48,718 bases of DNA. It comes from Turicibacter sp. GTDB taxonomy: Bacteria > Bacillota > Clostridia > Lachnospirales > WQUN01. This document shows positions 43,360 to 48,718 of the stretch, one piece after another. The translations under genes were made by a program, and so were the position numbers. The DNA lies in NCBI GenBank assembly GCA_009778175.1, contig WRKH01000320.1, positions 1 to 48,718 of the forward strand. Reading direction: 5' to 3'. The notes beneath the pieces were generated by a model. That model searched no databases and was not told where the DNA came from. It was given only the letters and a program-made list of their open reading frames with translations. The first letter of the stretch is position 1. Every line of letters starts with the position of its first letter.

Positions 43360-46300
43360 CTATCTTCTGATATTTACCGTCTGAGTCGCCTCGTCCCAGC
43401 TTACTTGCACGCCCAAACTATCAGCTATGTACCGCAACGGCACAAAAGCTCGATCGTTTACTATCATGGGCATTCCCAAGCCATCGGGGAGCGGCGTGTC
43501 CAGCGGTAACTGTAAAACTACGCCATTGCTGATTATAACGGCTGTCCTTGCTTCAGCGTTCCAATTTACGTCCGCACCGAATATCTCGGCTATAAGCCGA
43601 AGCGGCATCATTGTGCGGTTGTACTCTGGGTCGATAAACGGAGCTAAGCCCTCGCTATCGGTTGTTTGTACGCCGTTTATTGTGTGAGTCGCTTGCCCGA
43701 TTGTGAAAAACATCTCAATCGGCTGTGGCTGTGGCTGTGGAGCTGACTCGGGTGGAGCGGTAACTACCTCTTCTACGACTATTGGCTCGATTGTCAAGGT
43801 AAGTTCTAGGGATTCCACTACCGCCTCGCTCTCTTCATCGTATAAACTTAAAGTTAGGGTGTATGTACCAGCCACATCGTTCGTAACGCCCTCTAAATCA
43901 AATGGCATTACTTCGTCCACGACTTCCGCAAATGTCATCTCTGAGACGATTTCTTCGAGTGCGGCAACTACCTCTTCGGGCAATTCGTCCGTTTCGGAAA
44001 TTTCCTCTTCCGCCGTCTCGTTGTAAATCTCTATCGCAAGCCCCAAAGCCCATTCTGGTGCGGCTGAACTTGCGAAATTTACGCCCGTCGGTAAGCCTGT
44101 GAGATTTAGTTGGTATACGCCCGTTGCTACATCTGGCAGGAAAATATCCCACTCGGTGGAATCGTCTACCGCTATTGTGATGGTTAGTGCAATACTACCG
44201 TCTTCTTGGATAAAACCTGGTAAAGCTGCCTCTGTTACTTCGGCTGCAACCTGTACAGGCCGTCTGGGTATCCATGGTGTTATCGGAATAACAGGTCCTT
44301 CTAGGAAATCATCCTCTGGTTGTTCGAAATGACCGCCGCCGCCAAGGTCTGGTTGCGTGGGTGGCTGTGTGGGTGGTTGTGTGGGTGGCTGCGTAGGTGG
44401 CTGTGTCTCTGTTTCCACCAAAAAGACAACGCTTTCGCTTAACGGCGAACTTATGTGAGTTGTGTAATTGCCCACGGCTCTAAGCTGTATCGTGTAACTA
44501 CCTGCCGAAAGCTCCAAATTTCCAAGGTCAAAGCTAGTGCCTTCCAACGCCAATTCCCTTAACGTGCCGTCCACATAAACGCTATATCCCACCGCTCCAG
44601 AAACGGCGTTCCAACTCAAGATTGTGTCAGCTATGCTCAAATTGGTAGGTGCTGGCAATGTCGGAAGCTCGGTGGCTACCACTTCAATGGAAAATGTCAT
44701 GCTAAGCAGCGAATCGGCAAATCTTGTACCGTCTCCAATCGCCCTTACCTGCAGATTGTGCAGCCCTGCGGGAAGATTCAATTCCTCCAAATCAAAATAA
44801 TTGTAATCTGCTGTCGCAACCCTTGTGCCGCTTAAATAGATTGCATAACTAGCGGAGCGGGAAACAGCGTTCCAATGGAATACCGTGCCGATCGCATCCA
44901 AATGCGTGGGTGTAGGCAACTGAATCTCTCCTAGCTCGCCAACCAACAACGTAAACGGCAGAGAAATTCCACGCCCCGCAACTGTCATCGTCAACACCAA
45001 ATCAAACTCACCCTCGGGCAAACCATCAGTCGCTGTCGCTCCAAATAGCGTTACACCCTGCGTTACATCAACCGAAATCACGCCATGCCCATCTTCTACC
45101 GTCAAAGTCCCCGTTCCGCCATTCTGAATTACAGGACTATTCGCACCCGCTATTGCTGTGCCAAAATCAATATTCATCGGATTATAACCCGAAAGCACCA
45201 TCGTCCGAGTGTAATTCATTGCATCAGGCCAGGGCATCCTATCCCTTGCCACGCTCCGAGGCACGCTTAACGCTATATTATACGTACCATCCGCAATTCC
45301 AGCCACATCAACATCAAACTCCACCGTACCTGCCGTGCGTTCCAAAATTTCATCAGCTTGGAAAATGCCCTCAATCCTCGGTGCGTTGGCGGCGACCGTG
45401 TAACTTACCTGTGTCCAGCTACTCACGCCCAAGGCGTTCCCAGCACGTATCCTAAAATTATAAACGCCGCCCCTTTGCAGATTCGCAATAACCCATGGGG
45501 CTGTATAGGCTAAATCACTAGGCTGTGGCACATCGGATGCAGAGTAAATCGGGTTGTCGGGGTGTCCGAAATTTGCGTGCGGGAACATAACCTCATAACC
45601 CGAGCCGCCTAAATGAACGGCTACCCAGTTGTGCCCGCCGCCTTGCATTACCATATAACCAAAATCGCTCATATCCTGCGTTGCAAAACTGTTCGGCCTT
45701 GCGGTGGCGATGTGTGTGGTAAGATTTCTCCACGTCCCATTATCAAGGAATTCTATCTCAAAAAATTCCGCCTGCGGGTCGTTGAAATTCCAGTCTAACG
45801 TAAAGGTGTGCGGATAAGTTATCGAACGCAGAGACGGCGTGGGCGAACCCTGCCTGTGCATAATGTATTGCAGTTCGTTAAAGGAAACTTGAAAGCCAGT
45901 CGGAGCGGCGGGCGTATGCGAAAAATGAAGAGGCATAACGCCGACACTCGCCTCTAAATGTGCCACCAAAGCGGCAACTTGCCCTGCCGAACCCGTGGGG
46001 CGAATATCCAACGGCGAAGTGGACGGCCTAAAATCGCCCTCAAATCCCCAGCCGTGGTTAGCGGCGTTGCCGTTTAATGCTGGAAAACCTGGGTTTACTT
46101 CTTGGTCTATCTCTGGTGGCATCAGCATTGTGGCGGTTTGATCTATTATGATACCGATATCCAAATTGGGGTCAAAAGTGCTTGCGGTGGCGGCATCCAT
46201 TATGTTTGGCTGCATTTGTGCAACGGCGGCTGCAAAATCATTCCACTCCTCCATTGTGCTCCAACCCCGAGCGGTATTTCTGTACCCCAAATCTCCGAGC

Positions 46301-48504
46301 GGCGGAATCGTCATAGCACCCACGGAGGTAAAATTCTCTCGGCTTAAATTGTCGCCCGTTACGAGAAAACCAGGCCCGTCGCCGAAAAAGTGGTTATGCC
46401 CCGTATGCGGTGCAAAGCCCCTTGCGTGGCCGTGCCGAGAACGCAGAAATGGAAAACCTACATTTTCAAAGATATTGCCTTCCGCCCAAATTGTGGCGTT
46501 ATGTGCCGCACCTATGCCGTATCCCGTGTATCTGTCCGCCAAGCGATAATGCAACGGATGCCCGATAACTTCTCGGAATAGATTGTTGAACATATGCTGA
46601 TTGTGGTGGCGGGTTCTTGGATTTCTTTCCTGTGCATGGTCGTAGATGTTGCTGTGCAACGTGCCGTAATGCCTGTGTACATTGTTGTCAAGATTCTGAT
46701 TCTGCACGCCGCCCACGACTAGATGAGTGCCGCGCCCGCCGTTAAAATGATTGTAAGAAATTGTGTAACCTCTGACATTTTGCTCTATATCGACCGAACC
46801 CTGCCCCATAGTGCGGTCGGTCTCTTCATCATTGTAGAAAAAGCGATTTTGCCCGAAATGAAAGGTATTGTTGTGTACCCAAAGATTGGTTGTGTTGCCG
46901 CTTGCTCTAAAACCCTGCTGGAAAAATTGGTCAACGGCTAAATTCCGATAAACTACATTAACCGCCCCATTTGTGAACATTCCCCAACCGTATAATCTCG
47001 CATCATTGCCGACCCCCTCAAAGGTGATTCTGTGAGCTGTGTTGCCTTGCATGGTCATCATACGATTGCCGCCCATAGCATCGGGAGGTAGCACCGCACC
47101 CGCCGCCGCCGCTGTGTTTGCAACTCGGTCAAAAGCCCCGACCGTTCCGAGAAAGCGGATTACCAAGGGATTTCCGCCTCGGAAAGCACTATTTATATTA
47201 AGGTCGGCGATGGTAAAATTCGCCCAATTATTATGTGAAACGTACATGATGACGGCATCTGGATCGATTCTGCCGTCAGAGAGATAACCGCCCGTTGCGC
47301 CGTATAACGCCCAGTCGGTTTGGGCGGAATTGCCCAAAAGCTCATTCGACGGAATAAAAGCCGCCCCCAACCTAGAAAAGCTCTCCGTACGAAGCGAGCC
47401 AAAAGCCTCCACCACCGCACCGCCTTGTCGGATTTCTACATCGTAAGTGCCTCGTGGCAAGCCTTGAATGTCTACTCGCCAAATATTGCGGGCGGAGTCG
47501 ATTTGGCGGATAAGTTCGTTGTCAACCTGCACCCAGCCATTCGCCATGTCCCAAGTGGGGTCGTAGCTTGTGATACTTTCGCCCGTCCGCCAATAATAGG
47601 CATTTTGCCCAGGCGTAAGCCGTACGAAAGCCTCGAAAGGCCCAGCACCTGTCCAGGTCGCCCACGCTGTCTCAAACCAAGTACCTGCCGTATCGCCCAC
47701 GAATGGCGTAATCATCGCTGTTATTGGGAGAAACCCGCTGACGGTTACGGTTGCACTATGTTCGCCCGCCTCGAGTTCGGGGTTTGGTGCTATTTCAAAA
47801 TAAGCCGCCGCTCCTGGGGCTAGGTACATTATTTGCGTGGTGGAAAGGGAGAAAGCCGTGTCGTTTGATATTGAGATTGAAATGTTTAGGATTTCTTCAC
47901 GCAGATTGGTGATTCTAACCTGCCTAGGGGGAGTTTCGCCGTCCTCTTCGCCTACCCAAAAAACGCCCTCTCTAACCACGCCGAAATTGATGTTTTCGTG
48001 TGGGTAGAGTTCAAGGCTGGCTGGAATGGTTTGCAAAAAGTCCAAGCCGTCCGCCGCCACGCTAAATGCGTATGCTAGGTTGCCTTCTTCGGGTTGGTCG
48101 TTTTCGTCTTCGTCTTCGTTGTCGTTGTCGTTGTCATTGTCATCGTCATCGCCGTTTTCGTTGTCGTTTTCGTCGCCGTTTTCGTTGTCATCGTTGTTTT
48201 CGTCGTCGTTTTCGTCTCCATTTTCGTCGCCGTTGTCATCGCCATTTTCGCCGTCTTCTTCTTCTTCGGCTGGCTCTTCGTCTTCGTCTTCTTCGGATTC
48301 GATTTCTTCCTCATCGGCTATACCCATCTCGTCATTTTCAAGCACGGTGATACTAACGTCAAAGGACTCCGTGCGGATAGGTATTGCTTCCTGCCACTCT
48401 TGCTGTTCGTTTACGCCCTCGTTTGCGTACACGAAATTTGCTGAGGTGATTAGCATAACCACCGCTAGCAACATTGCCAGATACTGCTTTGTTCGTTTTT
48501 TCAT
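43360..48504 (-). CDS. Large pectate-lyase-like surface protein with stalk domain
   Basis: 1714 aa. A signal peptide (YLAMLLAVVMLITSANFVYA) is followed by a D/E/N-rich tract (about 65-140, low complexity), an Ig-like region, and a right-handed beta-helix of pectate-lyase type (HRITFEGVGNDARLYGWG, NLWVHNNTFHFGQNRFF, SYNHFNGGRGTHLVVGG). Several FN3/Ig-like domains, a PPTQ repeat linker, and a C-terminal copper-amine-oxidase-N-like domain (RTMMPLRLIAEIFGADVNW, FVPLRYIADSLGVQVSW) follow. The C-terminal domain is a cell-surface stalk in clostridia, not an oxidase. Binding or degradation of plant polysaccharide is possible; the active site was not verified. GAGGAG precedes the ATG. Confidence 0.85.
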   Translation of the reverse strand: MKKRTKQYLAMLLAVVMLITSANFVYANEGVNEQQEWQEAIPIRTESFDVSITVLENDEMGIADEEEIESEEDEDEEPAEEEEDGENGDDNGDENGDENDDENNDDNENGDENDNENGDDDDNDNDNDNEDEDENDQPEEGNLAYAFSVAADGLDFLQTIPASLELYPHENINFGVVREGVFWVGEEDGETPPRQVRITNLREEILNISISISNDTAFSLSTTQIMYLAPGAAAYFEIAPNPELEAGEHSATVTVSGFLPITAMITPFVGDTAGTWFETAWATWTGAGPFEAFVRLTPGQNAYYWRTGESITSYDPTWDMANGWVQVDNELIRQIDSARNIWRVDIQGLPRGTYDVEIRQGGAVVEAFGSLRTESFSRLGAAFIPSNELLGNSAQTDWALYGATGGYLSDGRIDPDAVIMYVSHNNWANFTIADLNINSAFRGGNPLVIRFLGTVGAFDRVANTAAAAGAVLPPDAMGGNRMMTMQGNTAHRITFEGVGNDARLYGWGMFTNGAVNVVYRNLAVDQFFQQGFRASGNTTNLWVHNNTFHFGQNRFFYNDEETDRTMGQGSVDIEQNVRGYTISYNHFNGGRGTHLVVGGVQNQNLDNNVHRHYGTLHSNIYDHAQERNPRTRHHNQHMFNNLFREVIGHPLHYRLADRYTGYGIGAAHNATIWAEGNIFENVGFPFLRSRHGHARGFAPHTGHNHFFGDGPGFLVTGDNLSRENFTSVGAMTIPPLGDLGYRNTARGWSTMEEWNDFAAAVAQMQPNIMDAATASTFDPNLDIGIIIDQTATMLMPPEIDQEVNPGFPALNGNAANHGWGFEGDFRPSTSPLDIRPTGSAGQVAALVAHLEASVGVMPLHFSHTPAAPTGFQVSFNELQYIMHRQGSPTPSLRSITYPHTFTLDWNFNDPQAEFFEIEFLDNGTWRNLTTHIATARPNSFATQDMSDFGYMVMQGGGHNWVAVHLGGSGYEVMFPHANFGHPDNPIYSASDVPQPSDLAYTAPWVIANLQRGGVYNFRIRAGNALGVSSWTQVSYTVAANAPRIEGIFQADEILERTAGTVEFDVDVAGIADGTYNIALSVPRSVARDRMPWPDAMNYTRTMVLSGYNPMNIDFGTAIAGANSPVIQNGGTGTLTVEDGHGVISVDVTQGVTLFGATATDGLPEGEFDLVLTMTVAGRGISLPFTLLVGELGEIQLPTPTHLDAIGTVFHWNAVSRSASYAIYLSGTRVATADYNYFDLEELNLPAGLHNLQVRAIGDGTRFADSLLSMTFSIEVVATELPTLPAPTNLSIADTILSWNAVSGAVGYSVYVDGTLRELALEGTSFDLGNLELSAGSYTIQLRAVGNYTTHISSPLSESVVFLVETETQPPTQPPTQPPTQPPTQPDLGGGGHFEQPEDDFLEGPVIPITPWIPRRPVQVAAEVTEAALPGFIQEDGSIALTITIAVDDSTEWDIFLPDVATGVYQLNLTGLPTGVNFASSAAPEWALGLAIEIYNETAEEEISETDELPEEVVAALEEIVSEMTFAEVVDEVMPFDLEGVTNDVAGTYTLTLSLYDEESEAVVESLELTLTIEPIVVEEVVTAPPESAPQPQPQPIEMFFTIGQATHTINGVQTTDSEGLAPFIDPEYNRTMMPLRLIAEIFGADVNWNAEARTAVIISNGVVLQLPLDTPLPDGLGMPMIVNDRAFVPLRYIADSLGVQVSWDEATQTVNIRR

Positions 48505-48516
48505 TTTTCTCTCCTC

Positions 48517-48574
48517 ACCTAGATAGGTTTATCGGTTTCCAAACCGATTGTATTCGCCTGTACCCCTGTGGTAC
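48517..48574 (-). promoter_or_regulatory. Structured leader of the surface-protein gene
   Basis: Three hairpins: ACCTA/TAGGT (48517-48528), ATCGGTTT/AAACCGAT (48531-48548) and GTACC/GGTAC (48560-48574), all in the 5' leader. No known riboswitch class fits by eye. No convincing -10/-35 pair was found upstream. Confidence 0.5.
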
Positions 48575-48622
48575 GGCTCTCCTCTTGGTTCGGCTATTTT
48601 TAGTGAATTTTTTAAACTAAAA

Positions 48623-48718
48623 ACGGCCTCAACGGCCTCAACGGCCTCAACGGCCTCAACGGCCTCAACGGCCTCAACGGCCTCAACGGCCTCAACGGCC
48701 TCAACGGCCTCAACGGCC
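48623..48718. repeat. 9 bp tandem repeat running off the window end
   Basis: Unit ACGGCCTCA repeated about 10.7 times with no mismatch. It lies about 120-215 bp upstream of the surface-protein start. On the minus strand each unit holds TTGAGG, a -35-like hexamer. The real length is unknown because the window ends. Confidence 0.97.

Noticed and set aside
48026-48526. Serine-rich and valine-rich plus-strand frames opposite the acidic tract
   Set aside because: They are antisense shadows of the triplet-repeat-like acidic coding region and have no ribosome site.
48505-48600. c-di-GMP riboswitch before the surface-protein gene
   Set aside because: The conserved core elements of class I or II could not be found; only generic hairpins are seen.

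Overview
The window looks like a chromosomal segment of a flagellated, anaerobe-type Firmicute, probably a clostridial lineage. The reasons are strong AGGAGG ribosome sites, A+T-rich sigma-A-like promoters, FlaG and FliS, a type III glutamine synthetase, a pyruvate kinase with the extra C-terminal domain, and a large surface protein ending in a copper-amine-oxidase-N-like stalk domain. No rRNA, tRNA or CRISPR array was recognised. Species cannot be named from this sequence.

Positions 1-18661 (minus strand) form one long operon, with gaps of 15 to 52 bp apart from one 126 bp gap that holds a palindrome. In transcription order it encodes a secreted, membrane-anchored VWA protein; two tandem FtsZ/tubulin-like proteins; two unrecognised cytosolic proteins, one with a perfect 3 x 39 bp internal repeat; a polytopic subtilisin-type protease; a small membrane protein; a zinc-ribbon GTPase; a GAP1-like protein with MORN-like repeats; and the start of one more gene that leaves the window. 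VWA, tubulin-like, GTPase and GAP1-like genes are known to travel together in some bacteria as a poorly understood, probably stress or conflict related system. The protease, the duplicated tubulin and the unknown genes make this version unusual.

Positions 18715-20469 hold what I consider the most interesting feature. A tyrosine recombinase gene is enclosed by a perfect 26 bp inverted repeat, and each repeat looks like a recombinase core site. Inside, next to a 40 bp tandem array, lies a near-consensus promoter that now points right, away from the big operon. A bidirectional terminator separates the integrase from the operon. Inversion would turn the promoter onto the operon, which has no promoter I can see in its own 53 bp upstream. 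I propose a self-encoded invertible switch that sets the VWA-tubulin-GTPase operon ON or OFF, currently OFF. To the right are a fixed promoter, a possible leader-peptide attenuator and a divergent ThyX-like gene.

Positions 21.4-41 kb are mostly housekeeping or known families: an unknown 199 aa protein, clpS-clpA, flaG-fliS, a DUF4097-like membrane protein, a DUF362 ferredoxin protein coupled to an RCC1-repeat protein, pyk, an FMN-dependent hydroxy-acid dehydrogenase, an O-antigen-ligase-like protein with a glycosyltransferase, tmk, hisC, aroA and glnN. Eight mosaic copies of a GC-rich double-palindrome repeat are scattered between these genes, and several supply or abut the stop codon of a neighbour.

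Positions 41106-43325 carry three tandem copies of a two-gene module (about 88 aa plus about 157 aa). The second protein has a retropepsin-like DTGAD motif, and a 13 bp overlap joins each pair. A terminator then separates this module from a 1714 aa pectate-lyase-like surface protein on the minus strand. Upstream of that gene are a structured leader and a 9 bp tandem repeat that runs off the window end.
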